From Winogradskyella arenosi (GTDB lineage: Bacteria; Bacteroidota; Bacteroidia; Flavobacteriales; Flavobacteriaceae), in the NCBI RefSeq assembly GCF_003337305.1, contig NZ_QPJO01000004.1, positions 310,001 to 374,000 on the forward strand: a stretch of DNA of 64,000 nt, in the 5' to 3' direction. The position numbers and the translations under genes are program-made. The notes under the pieces are model-generated. The model did not search any database. It had not been told where the DNA came from and worked only from the letters and a program-made list of their open reading frames with translations. Below, one piece after another: positions 1 to 7,556 of the stretch (its first letter is position 1; each line of letters begins with the position of its first letter).

Positions 1-195
1 AACAATTTAAATTTTAATTTGGTTTTAGGAATGCATGTTTTAGCACAACCTAATTTCAGTCCTTACCAAGAATACTCTGTAGGTGTAGACAATATTGGGT
101 GGGGAAAGTGGAAATTTCTACGCGTTGACTATTTGCGCTCTTACCAAAGCGGATTTCAAAGTGATGCCGTTGTATTTGGTTTGAAATTCTTTTAA
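1..195 (+). CDS. C-terminal end of an outer-membrane beta-barrel protein (partial)
   Basis: The left edge of the window cuts this gene; only the last 64 codons and the TAA stop are present. The visible residues alternate hydrophobic and polar positions and end in Phe-Phe, the usual signature of an outer-membrane barrel whose terminal strand is read by the BAM complex. The local pattern (SVGVDNIGWGKWKFLRVDY) reminds me of the C-terminus of DUF5686/carboxypeptidase-like barrel proteins of Flavobacteriia. That family call is from memory of the pattern and cannot be confirmed without the rest of the gene. The next gene starts 9 bases downstream, so the two may be co-transcribed. Confidence 0.55.
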   Translation, partial: NNLNFNLVLGMHVLAQPNFSPYQEYSVGVDNIGWGKWKFLRVDYLRSYQSGFQSDAVVFGLKFF

Positions 196-204
196 ATTTA
201 CCCC

Positions 205-741
205 ATGAAAAAAATTGTTTTAACAGCCCTCCTACTCACGCTGTCTTTTGGAGCTTTTGCCCAAGACGATGTTGAAGAAAAAGATTACACAACCAATGTT
301 GCCACTTTAAACAGCATTATTGAATCGCTATACACCGTAATTTCTGGTGATAAAGGTTTTAAACGCGATTGGGATTTATTTAAGCATTTGTTTCATAAGA
401 ATGCTAAACTTATTCCTACAGGAAAATCGATAAAAGGTGAAATAAAAGTCCGATATTTGAGCGTAGATGATTATATTTCAACCTCTGGAGAATGGTTAGA
501 AACCAATGGATTTCATGAAAGAGAAGTGCATAGAACGGTTGAATCTTTTGGGGCCATCACCCAAGTTTTTAGTACTTATGAAGCCTATAAAACAAAGACA
601 GACGAGGTTCCTTTTCTAAAAGGCATCAATAGTATACAACTCTTCAATGACGGTACACGTTGGTGGATTATCAATTTATTATGGACTCAAGAAACCGAAG
701 ACACACCAATCCCTGAAACCTATTTACCACAGGAAGACTAA
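205..741 (+). CDS. Secreted NTF2-like (SnoaL-type) protein of unknown function
   Basis: 178 aa with a clear signal peptide (MKKIVLTALLLTLSFGAFAQ, cleavage near residue 20). The mature part begins with a helix that looks like the start of an NTF2-like fold (NSIIESLYTVISGDKG), then RDWDLFKHLFHKNAKLIP, followed by beta-rich sequence ending in a Trp-Trp pair (TRWWIINLLW). NTF2-like proteins are small cone-shaped domains used as enzymes or ligand binders. No catalytic residues can be assigned here. It is probably periplasmic or extracellular. It lies 9 bases after the barrel gene and may share its transcript. Confidence 0.6.
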   Translation: MKKIVLTALLLTLSFGAFAQDDVEEKDYTTNVATLNSIIESLYTVISGDKGFKRDWDLFKHLFHKNAKLIPTGKSIKGEIKVRYLSVDDYISTSGEWLETNGFHEREVHRTVESFGAITQVFSTYEAYKTKTDEVPFLKGINSIQLFNDGTRWWIINLLWTQETEDTPIPETYLPQED

Positions 742-758
742 TGCAGAATTAACTTAAA

Positions 759-793
759 TTTTGCAGTATTTCAATATTATCATTTCATATTTG
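759..793 (+). promoter_or_regulatory. Bacteroidota-type promoter candidate
   Basis: TTTTG at 759-763 is followed after 22 bases by CATATTTG at 786-793, one mismatch from the TAnnTTTG -7 consensus. The proposed TTG start of the next gene lies only 4 bases after the -7 box, so the transcript would be almost leaderless or the gene would start further in. Confidence 0.4.
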
Positions 794-797
794 TCCC

Positions 798-1181
798 TTG
801 AAATTACCAATACACATAAAAAAAATCAGCGGTGCCCTAGCCCTTTTAGGGCTCATGGTTTTGTTGGTATTTTCACCTTGCAAAGTCAGAAATACAATTC
901 AAAACTCTTTAGAAATTCCAATTACCAAAGTTTCTAATAAAAGTATTTCTTCATTAACAAATACCCTCTGTAAGTCTTCTGTAGAAGCCTACAATAGCCA
1001 CATAACAGCTTATAAGAAACTTCAATTTTCAGTTGCCGCAACGCCCAATTTAAAAGACTTTAGCTTCTATCGTGGTCTTGTCTTAAAGCCTTTGCTGGCA
1101 CTAACCTATCGCGCTAGAGGCGAAATCCCTCCCTTAGCGCCTTATTATATTCTCTATAAACATTGTAAGGCTTATCTATAA
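798..1181 (+). CDS. Small membrane-anchored or secreted hypothetical protein
   Basis: 127 aa from a TTG start. An N-terminal basic stretch (KLPIHIKKIS) precedes one hydrophobic segment (about residues 12-29) ending in FSPC, so it is either a membrane anchor or a signal peptide; the Cys at residue 28 is not in a clean lipobox. An alternative ATG at 855 would remove most of the basic stretch. The rest holds no motif I recognise. It sits 72 bases before the DoxD/DoxA gene and could belong to the same unit. The close spacing to the promoter at 759-793 leaves the start uncertain. Confidence 0.45.
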   Translation: MKLPIHIKKISGALALLGLMVLLVFSPCKVRNTIQNSLEIPITKVSNKSISSLTNTLCKSSVEAYNSHITAYKKLQFSVAATPNLKDFSFYRGLVLKPLLALTYRARGEIPPLAPYYILYKHCKAYL

Positions 1182-1252
1182 TTTGTTTTCTTAACAGCAT
1201 CCTAGCCACTTCGCTAGCAGAAAATTAGTTTACATATTTAAAGATATATACA

Positions 1253-2269
1253 ATGAAATTACCTCTTAAAAATGACTCGGGTTTTTTAACCCTTTCCTTA
1301 CGTATGGTGGTCGGTTGGACCTACTTTTCAGCCTTTTTTAGACGCACCATTTTAGCCGACAAATTAGATCCTGAAACCGCAGGCTATATTGGCGAAAAAT
1401 TTAACCATTTCCTCCCTAATGCCTTAGGCATTAAACCCATGATTCTCTACCTGGTTGAAAATCCTGATATTTTATGGTATCATATGGTTGCCTTCACCAT
1501 TATAGAAGGCCTTGTAGGACTTTTTATCATTTTCGGATTGTTTACACGCTTAATGAGTATTGGCGTATTCGGACTTGCCATGGGCATTCTTTTAGGCTCG
1601 GGTTGGATTGGAACCACCTGCCTAGATGAATGGCAAATTGGCGTCCTTGGAATTGCAACAGGATTCGTCCTATTCCTAACCGGAAGCGGCCGCTATTCCA
1701 TAGACTATTACCTTTTGAAAAAGCAAGCCGCAATCACAAAAACAAAAGGATTTGCTTGGTTGGGCTCTGGCCTTATTCCTCTAAAGAATAGTCTATTTTC
1801 AAAAATAGTGCTTATCGGTTCGTTTTTCATCTTAGGACTTACCTTATACACCAATCAGGTATTTCACGGAGGACTTTGGGGAACTTTACATAATAAATCT
1901 GTTAAACCTAAATTAGAAATTACAAAAGCGCAGCTCCAACAAGATCATCTTTCTTTCGACCTCTTTAGAACCGAAGGTGTAGATGTTTATGGGGCGTGGA
2001 TTATTAAAATGGACTTAAGTGATGCCAATGGTGATGTGATATGGTCTTTAGATCAGTCTCAATTAGCCCATTTAAACGAAGGTGTTATTGATAATTATTA
2101 TGTCGCACAGATACAACCTGGAAAACACAGTTTAATTGTGCCTTTAGGGGCCAAGGCCCGTTTACATTTTAGAAATGAGACACTCAAAACTTTAGCCAAA
2201 GGGACATATACTTTAAAAATAACCGATATTAGTGGACTCCATTGGGAGCACAAGATCCCTAAACTTTAA
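1253..2269 (+). CDS. DoxD/DoxA fusion (thiosulfate:quinone oxidoreductase-like) membrane protein
   Basis: 338 aa. The N-terminal part (about 1-160) has four hydrophobic helices with features of the DoxX/DoxD family, including LRMVVGWTYFSAFF and a GSGWIGTTCLDEW loop. After a further helix near 185-205 the C-terminal region (about 215-338) is a soluble beta-rich domain resembling DoxA (GVDVYGAWIIKMDLSDANG). In Acidianus, DoxD and DoxA are two subunits that oxidise thiosulfate with quinone reduction; here they are one chain, as often in Bacteroidota. The physiological substrate in this organism is unknown, and I see no sulfur-oxidation genes nearby. A strong terminator follows at once. Confidence 0.7.
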   Translation: MKLPLKNDSGFLTLSLRMVVGWTYFSAFFRRTILADKLDPETAGYIGEKFNHFLPNALGIKPMILYLVENPDILWYHMVAFTIIEGLVGLFIIFGLFTRLMSIGVFGLAMGILLGSGWIGTTCLDEWQIGVLGIATGFVLFLTGSGRYSIDYYLLKKQAAITKTKGFAWLGSGLIPLKNSLFSKIVLIGSFFILGLTLYTNQVFHGGLWGTLHNKSVKPKLEITKAQLQQDHLSFDLFRTEGVDVYGAWIIKMDLSDANGDVIWSLDQSQLAHLNEGVIDNYYVAQIQPGKHSLIVPLGAKARLHFRNETLKTLAKGTYTLKITDISGLHWEHKIPKL

Positions 2270-2276
2270 ATAAAGA

Positions 2277-2327
2277 AACGCCTAAAATTGTATGGTTGAA
2301 TTGACAATTTTAGGCGTTCTATTTTTA
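2277..2327. terminator. Bidirectional intrinsic terminator between convergent genes
   Basis: A perfect 15 bp stem (2277-2291 with 2304-2318, AACGCCTAAAATTGT and its complement) with a 12-base loop, followed by a T-rich stretch. It sits between the convergent DoxD/DoxA and pcm genes and could serve both. Confidence 0.85.
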
Positions 2328-2350
2328 TAATATGACTTTAGGCCTTAGCT

Positions 2351-2992
2351 TTAGTTCTTATCTTCTAACATAGGTACAAATCGGAAATCTCCAAACTCAT
2401 GTTTTTCAAATTCCTTAGGGCCTTTTCTAATAAATAAGGTCATGACCTGTACATTTTCTCCAACAGGAATAACCAAACGGCCACCAATAGCCAATTGGCT
2501 TAAAAGCGGATTAGGAACATAAGGCGCCCCTGCCGTAACAATTATACTTTGAAATGGCGCTTCTTCTGGTAAGCCCTTATAACCGTCACCAAAAATTAAC
2601 TGTTTTGCCCGATACCCAATTTTAGGTAAAAAATTAGAAGTCTTTTTATAAAGCTCTTTTTGGCGCTCTATACTATAGACTTTTGCTCCGAGCTCTAAGA
2701 GTACCGCGGTTTGGTAACCACTTCCCGTTCCTATTTCTAAAACTTTATCATCCGGACTCACTCGTAACAACTCCGATTGAAAAGCCACGGTATACGGCTG
2801 TGAAATGGTTTGATCTGCCGCAATAGGAAACGCTTTATCCTGATAAGCATGGTCTATAAATCCTGAATCCATAAATAAATGCCTAGGAATTTTCCCTATA
2901 GCTTTTAATACTCTATGGTCTTTAATTCCTTTATTAACAAGGACCTCAACAAGTTGCTGACGCATCCCTTGATGCTTAAATGTATCTTTCAA
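2351..2992 (-). CDS. pcm: Protein-L-isoaspartate O-methyltransferase
   Basis: 213 aa, normal length for PCMT. It uses S-adenosylmethionine to methylate L-isoaspartyl residues so that age-damaged proteins can be repaired in the cytoplasm. The SAM-binding motif I is VLEIGTGSGYQTAVL (about residues 84-98), preceded by the family segment QTISQPYTVAFQ that recognises the isoaspartyl substrate. Post-motif residues SIIVTAGAPYVP and GGRLVIPVG also match the family. It stands alone, convergent with the DoxD/DoxA gene and divergent from the Gfo/Idh gene. Confidence 0.92.
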   Translation of the reverse strand: MKDTFKHQGMRQQLVEVLVNKGIKDHRVLKAIGKIPRHLFMDSGFIDHAYQDKAFPIAADQTISQPYTVAFQSELLRVSPDDKVLEIGTGSGYQTAVLLELGAKVYSIERQKELYKKTSNFLPKIGYRAKQLIFGDGYKGLPEEAPFQSIIVTAGAPYVPNPLLSQLAIGGRLVIPVGENVQVMTLFIRKGPKEFEKHEFGDFRFVPMLEDKN

Positions 2993-3242
2993 AGCGTAGT
3001 TTAGTTTCTGCTAAAATAAACCAAAGAAAAGCAATTTCCAACCCCAATAAACGCATTTTATCATCCTAAAATCCCCATGTCATAAGTAAAAACTCAGAAT
3101 ATCTCGCAACGCTAAATTGACAAATTATGCTGTTAATGAGCTTGCAGAGTCTTAAAAATTACCTTAAAATTTGCACTATTTCACCCCGTTTTAGACCCTG
3201 AGATTTTGTAGGTTCTTATTTCAATTTCTAAGTGAAAACGAC

Positions 3243-3250
3243 TATTTTTG
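3243..3250 (+). promoter_or_regulatory. -7 box for the Gfo/Idh gene
   Basis: TATTTTTG is a perfect match to TAnnTTTG and ends 16 bases before the ATG. No convincing TTTG -33 element lies at the expected spacing. Confidence 0.4.
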
Positions 3251-3266
3251 TTAAAAACAGAAAAAC

Positions 3267-4226
3267 ATGCTGAAAGCTGGTGTTCTTGGTGCTGGTCACC
3301 TTGGTAAAATTCATTTAAGATTACTCAACCAATCGGATAAATACGATCTTGTTGGTTTTTACGATGCCGATCCTGAAAACGCAAAACGCGTTGTTGAAGA
3401 ATTTGGTTATACCTATTATGATTCTATAGACGCTTTAATTAAAGCCGTTGATGTGGTTGATATCGTTACACCGACACTCTCTCATTACGAGTGTGCAAAA
3501 CAAGCCATAAAACAAGGAAAACATATATTTATAGAAAAACCTATAACCAACACTGTTGAAGAAGCTGAAACCATTAGAGCTTTGGTTGCTGAACACGGTG
3601 TTAAAGGACAAGTAGGTCACGTAGAACGTTTTAATCCTGCTTTTACCGGAGTAAAAGATCAGATTAAAAATCCTATGTTTATAGAGTGTCATCGTTTGGC
3701 TGAATTTAATCCGCGTGGAACGGACGTTCCGGTGGTATTAGACCTTATGATTCACGATATTGATATTATTTTAAGTGTTGTACAATCTACAGTTACCCAC
3801 ATTTCTGCAAGTGGTGTATCTGTGGTAAGTGAAACGCCCGATATTGCTAATGCGCGTATCGAGTTTAAAAATGGCTGTGTCGCTAATTTAACCGCGAGTA
3901 GAATTTCACTTAAAAATATGAGAAAAACACGTTTCTTTCAAAAAGACGCTTATATCTCGGTAGACTTTTTAGAAAAGAAATGTGAGGTTGTAAAAATGAA
4001 AGATGCTCCAGAAACTCCTGGCGATTTTGATATGATTTTACAAAACGCAGAAGGCGTTAAAAAACAAATTTATTTCGATAATCCTGATATTGCTAATAAC
4101 AACGCAATTTTAGATGAACTTGAAACGTTTGCAGAAGCTATAAATACCAACACAAAGCCTGTAGTAACCCTTCATGATGGTACAGAAGCTTTACGTGTTG
4201 CCAATATGATCATCAATCAATTTTAA
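3267..4226 (+). CDS. Gfo/Idh/MocA family oxidoreductase
   Basis: 319 aa. The N-terminal Rossmann fold shows the dinucleotide motif GVLGAGHLGKIHLRLL (residues 5-20) and the family signature EKPITNTVEEAE, in which the Lys follows the EKP motif. Further in, GQVGHVERFNPAF and VLDLMIHDIDIIL are the substrate-domain segments typical of this NAD(P)-dependent sugar or inositol dehydrogenase superfamily. The substrate cannot be read from sequence. It has its own -7 box and is followed by two hairpins before the next gene, so it may be monocistronic. Confidence 0.85.
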   Translation: MLKAGVLGAGHLGKIHLRLLNQSDKYDLVGFYDADPENAKRVVEEFGYTYYDSIDALIKAVDVVDIVTPTLSHYECAKQAIKQGKHIFIEKPITNTVEEAETIRALVAEHGVKGQVGHVERFNPAFTGVKDQIKNPMFIECHRLAEFNPRGTDVPVVLDLMIHDIDIILSVVQSTVTHISASGVSVVSETPDIANARIEFKNGCVANLTASRISLKNMRKTRFFQKDAYISVDFLEKKCEVVKMKDAPETPGDFDMILQNAEGVKKQIYFDNPDIANNNAILDELETFAEAINTNTKPVVTLHDGTEALRVANMIINQF

Positions 4227-4235
4227 AACTTACAA

Positions 4236-4289
4236 CGTTTAGGCCTTCGGGTTTTATTTCCACACAAAATAAAACCCGGAAGCTAAACG
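4236..4289 (+). repeat. Long imperfect inverted repeat after the Gfo/Idh gene
   Basis: Arms 4236-4259 and 4267-4289 pair over about 22 bp with small bulges (CGTTTAG..GGGTTTTATTT against AAATAAAACCC..CTAAACG). It would form a strong RNA hairpin but lacks a following T tract, so it may protect the mRNA 3' end rather than terminate. Confidence 0.55.
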
Positions 4290-4360
4290 CTTTATAGTAT
4301 AACTAAATAAACACTTTACTTTATATAAGGGAGATAAAGCATTAACAAAATTCTTATTTC

Positions 4361-4409
4361 GCCCACGTAAGAATTCCTTCGCTCTAGGAAGGCTAATTTG
4401 GGCTTTTTT
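4361..4409 (+). terminator. Terminator- or attenuator-like hairpin abutting a start codon
   Basis: Nested stems GCCCA (4361-4365) with TGGGC (4399-4403) and TTCCT (4374-4378) with AGGAA (4386-4390), directly followed by six T residues. The ATG of the next gene is only 4 bases beyond the T tract. It may terminate the Gfo/Idh transcript or attenuate the downstream gene. Confidence 0.5.
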
Positions 4410-4413
4410 ATTT

Positions 4414-5307
4414 ATGAAAAACATCGCTGTTATAGGTGCAGGAACTATGGGGAATGGTATTGCCCATACCTTTGCACAATCTGGATTTAAAGTACAACTT
4501 ATTGATCTTAACGACACCTCTTTAAAACGTGGAATGGATACCATTGCTCGTAATTTAGACCGTATGGTTGCTAAAGAAAAAATAAGTGCTGCTGATAAGG
4601 AAGAGACCTTAGGCAACATTACTACATTTACCGACACCCAAAAAGGGGTTAAAAATGTAGATTTAGTTGTAGAAGCTGCTACGGAAAACCTAGACTTAAA
4701 GCTTAAAATTTTTAAACAACTAGACGAGGTTTGTGAAGCACACACCATTTTGGCAACCAACACCTCATCAATATCAATCACTCAGATTGCTGCGGCAACC
4801 TCAAGACCAGAACAAGTTATTGGTATGCACTTTATGAATCCGGTGCCAATAATGAAATTGGTTGAAATTATAAGAGGTTATAACACGAGTGATGCAGTGA
4901 CCACAAGCATTATGGAACTCTCAAAAACACTTGGTAAAGTTCCAACAGAAGTCAATGATTACCCTGGTTTTGTAGCGAATCGTATTTTAATGCCAATGAT
5001 TAACGAATCTATAGAAACCCTTTATAATGGTGTTGCTGGAGTTGAAGAAATAGATACCGTAATGAAGCTTGGTATGGCACACCCAATGGGACCATTACAA
5101 TTGGCTGATTTTATTGGTTTAGATGTTTGCCTATCGATACTAAACGTTATGTATGACGGATTTAAAAACCCAAAGTACGCCCCTTGCCCACTGTTAGTCA
5201 ATATGGTAATGGCCGGAAAATTAGGCGTTAAATCTGGAGAAGGATTTTATGATTATGCTGAAAGTAGAAAAGCAGAAAAAGTGTCTGAACAGTTTGCTAA
5301 ACATTAA
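4414..5307 (+). CDS. 3-hydroxyacyl-CoA (3-hydroxybutyryl-CoA) dehydrogenase
   Basis: 297 aa, matching stand-alone 3-hydroxybutyryl-CoA dehydrogenases (Hbd/PaaH/FadB2 type, about 280-300 aa). It oxidises 3-hydroxyacyl-CoA with NAD(P)+ in beta-oxidation or butyrate-type metabolism. The NAD motif is IAVIGAGTMGNGIAH (residues 4-18). The segment TNTSSISITQIA and GMHFMNPVPIMKLVEII carries the catalytic His region, and DYPGFVANRILMPMINE is the family signature of the helical domain. LGMAHPMGPLQLADFIGLD completes the C-terminal part. Its ATG lies immediately after a T-tailed hairpin, suggesting leader regulation. Confidence 0.88.
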   Translation: MKNIAVIGAGTMGNGIAHTFAQSGFKVQLIDLNDTSLKRGMDTIARNLDRMVAKEKISAADKEETLGNITTFTDTQKGVKNVDLVVEAATENLDLKLKIFKQLDEVCEAHTILATNTSSISITQIAAATSRPEQVIGMHFMNPVPIMKLVEIIRGYNTSDAVTTSIMELSKTLGKVPTEVNDYPGFVANRILMPMINESIETLYNGVAGVEEIDTVMKLGMAHPMGPLQLADFIGLDVCLSILNVMYDGFKNPKYAPCPLLVNMVMAGKLGVKSGEGFYDYAESRKAEKVSEQFAKH

Positions 5308-5317
5308 AGCCCTATTT

Positions 5318-5354
5318 TAAGCTTTACAGTTTTTTTTTAGAGCTGTAAAGCTTA
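5318..5354 (+). repeat. Perfect 12 bp inverted repeat with T-rich loop
   Basis: TAAGCTTTACAG (5318-5329) and CTGTAAAGCTTA (5343-5354) are perfect complements around a 13-base loop that holds the T tract. It lies 10 bases after the dehydrogenase stop, so it probably stabilises or ends that transcript, although the T run is in the loop instead of after the stem. Confidence 0.55.
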
Positions 5355-5547
5355 GGCCTCGGCGGCGGTATTGAAGTCACACGATTCTATAGAAAAAGAT
5401 GCATTTTTTAATGTAGGTAATCATTAGTAGAAAGTGAAAGGCACAACAGCAAATTATAAGGTTTCAACCCAGGTAGGGTCTACAACCAATAGCCTCGTTA
5501 TTTTAGTTCAAATTCCATACTTAAAGACTTATACTTTTAAATGACCC

Positions 5548-6786
5548 ATGCCGAATATCATTCCATTTAAAGCTGTAAAACCCACAAGAGCCATTGTAGG
5601 CCTCGTTGCGGCACGCCCTTATCAAAGTTATACTTTAGATGAGCGCGAGTCCAGAATGGCCTATAATCCTTTTAGTTTTCTTCATATCGTCAATCCAGGT
5701 TATAAATATGACCAAGAAGTTACTGGTAAAGAACGCTACCGAATGGTTCAAAATCGTTATTTAGAATTTAAAGAAGACGGTATTTTTGTTCAAGATGAAA
5801 ACCCATCGTTTTACGTCTATAAAATTGTAAATAGACATGGACATGAGTTTAATGGTATTATAGCGGCAGCCAGTGCTGAAGATTATGAAAAGGATCTGAT
5901 AAAAAAGCACGAAGACACCATTGCCCAACGTGAGGAAACCTTTAAATCTTACCTTCAAACCGTAGGCTTTAACGCTGAGCCTGTATTACTGACATATCCT
6001 GACAATGCCGTCATTGCAGCGATTATAAAAGACACGCAAAAAGGCTACGCCGAGTTTGAGTTTACTATGACCTATAGAGATACGCATTATCTCTGGAAAG
6101 TAGAAGACCCTAAAACTATTGGTATTATACAAGAGGAATTTAAAAAGATGAAAACGGTTTACATTGCCGATGGGCATCACCGCTCAGCATCCTCCTATCT
6201 TTTATATAATGATGAAAAAGCTAAAAACCCGAAGCATCAAGGCAATGAGTCTTACAATTATTTTATGTCTTATTTAATTCCGGAATCGGAATTGGTTATT
6301 CAAGAATTTAACCGCTTGGTAAAAGACCTCAACGGATTTACTAAGGAAGAATTTTTAATTCAGCTCGATACCACTTTCAGAATAGAAAATAGAGGTATTA
6401 TGCCTTATCAGCCTAAAGAGGCGCATCATTTTAGTATGTATTTAGATGGTGAATTTTATTCTTTATTTTTAAGAAAAACGGCTTATGAGTTTCATACGGC
6501 ATTAGATGCCTTAGATGCTCAGATTTTATATATAACCATTCTTCAGCCTTTATTAGGTATTGACGATTTAAGGCATAACGACAGAATTTCGTATGTTAAT
6601 GGTCAACACGAAATGGTAACTATAAAAAGCAGTGTAGATAGCGGTGCGTTTAAAGTGGGTTTTGGTTTATGTCCATCTAACGTACACCAAATGAAACAAA
6701 TTGCCGACGAAGGTTTAACCATGCCGCCAAAAAGCACCTATATTTTACCAAAATTAAGGAGCGGCATTACCATTTATGAATATTAA
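5548..6786 (+). CDS. DUF1015 family protein
   Basis: 412 aa, the usual length of DUF1015 proteins. Recognisable family segments are the N-terminal FKAVKPTRAIVGLVAARPYQ, the central IADGHHRSASSYLLY (about residues 208-222) and the C-terminal FGLCPSNVHQMKQIADEG with PPKSTYILPKLRSG. The family is widespread in bacteria, often beside serine biosynthesis genes, but its biochemical activity is not settled as far as I know. No signal peptide or membrane segment is visible. The following yggS gene starts 51 bases downstream, so the two may form an operon. Confidence 0.85.
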   Translation: MPNIIPFKAVKPTRAIVGLVAARPYQSYTLDERESRMAYNPFSFLHIVNPGYKYDQEVTGKERYRMVQNRYLEFKEDGIFVQDENPSFYVYKIVNRHGHEFNGIIAAASAEDYEKDLIKKHEDTIAQREETFKSYLQTVGFNAEPVLLTYPDNAVIAAIIKDTQKGYAEFEFTMTYRDTHYLWKVEDPKTIGIIQEEFKKMKTVYIADGHHRSASSYLLYNDEKAKNPKHQGNESYNYFMSYLIPESELVIQEFNRLVKDLNGFTKEEFLIQLDTTFRIENRGIMPYQPKEAHHFSMYLDGEFYSLFLRKTAYEFHTALDALDAQILYITILQPLLGIDDLRHNDRISYVNGQHEMVTIKSSVDSGAFKVGFGLCPSNVHQMKQIADEGLTMPPKSTYILPKLRSGITIYEY

Positions 6787-6837
6787 AAGACTACAAATTA
6801 TTAAAGCTAACGCATTTTATAATTCATTTACAAACTC

Positions 6838-7500
6838 ATGAGCATTACAAAACATTTAAAAGAAATAAAAGCAAGCCTACCGGAAACTGTTACATTGGTT
6901 GCGGTGTCTAAAACAAAACCTGTTTCAGATTTAATGGAAGCTTACAATGCTGGTCAGCGTATTTTTGGAGAGAACAAAATCCAAGAAATGGCTGAGAAAC
7001 ATGCCGAAATGCCAAAAGATATTGAATGGCATATGATTGGACACGTTCAGCGTAATAAGGTTAAATATATGGCCGAATTTGTGAGCTTAATCCATGGTGT
7101 AGATAGCTTCAAACTCTTAAAAGAAATTAATAAACAAGCCCAAAAGCACGACCGCATTATCGACTGCTTATTTCAAATTAAAATCGCCGAAGAAGATAGC
7201 AAGTTCGGAATGTCTGCCGATGAGGCTTCACAACTGTTAGCATCGGAAGAATTTTCAGAATTAAAACATATTCGTATTGTTGGTCTCATGGGAATGGCTA
7301 CATTTACAGAAGACCTTGAACAGGTTGAAAATGAGTTTCAATACCTAAAACGCACTTTTACTACGCTTAAAGCCGAGCATTCAGAACTTCAAATTGTAAG
7401 TATGGGAATGAGTGGTGATTATGAGCTGGCCATTAAAAATGGAAGCACTATGGTTCGTGTAGGAAGTCGTATCTTTGGATCTCGGAATTACAATAACTAG
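6838..7500 (+). CDS. YggS family pyridoxal phosphate homeostasis protein
   Basis: 220 aa. Single-domain PLP-binding TIM-barrel protein (PLPBP/YggS) that keeps free pyridoxal phosphate and amino-acid pools balanced; no enzymatic reaction is established for the family. The PLP-binding Lys is K25 in LVAVSKTKP. Other family segments are IFGENKIQEM, WHMIGHVQRNKVK and MGMSGDYELAIKNGSTMVRVGSRIFG, the last two forming the phosphate-binding site. It follows the DUF1015 gene closely on the same strand. Confidence 0.93.
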   Translation: MSITKHLKEIKASLPETVTLVAVSKTKPVSDLMEAYNAGQRIFGENKIQEMAEKHAEMPKDIEWHMIGHVQRNKVKYMAEFVSLIHGVDSFKLLKEINKQAQKHDRIIDCLFQIKIAEEDSKFGMSADEASQLLASEEFSELKHIRIVGLMGMATFTEDLEQVENEFQYLKRTFTTLKAEHSELQIVSMGMSGDYELAIKNGSTMVRVGSRIFGSRNYNN

Positions 7501-7556
7501 TTCTCAACGCTGTAGCAGTTTTCTGCCTACGATTAAACCTTAAAATTTATAACGTT

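Noticed and set aside
4254-4781. Minus-strand 175 codon ORF
   Set aside because: It overlaps the real 3-hydroxyacyl-CoA dehydrogenase gene, begins inside it and has no family features; it is a shadow frame.
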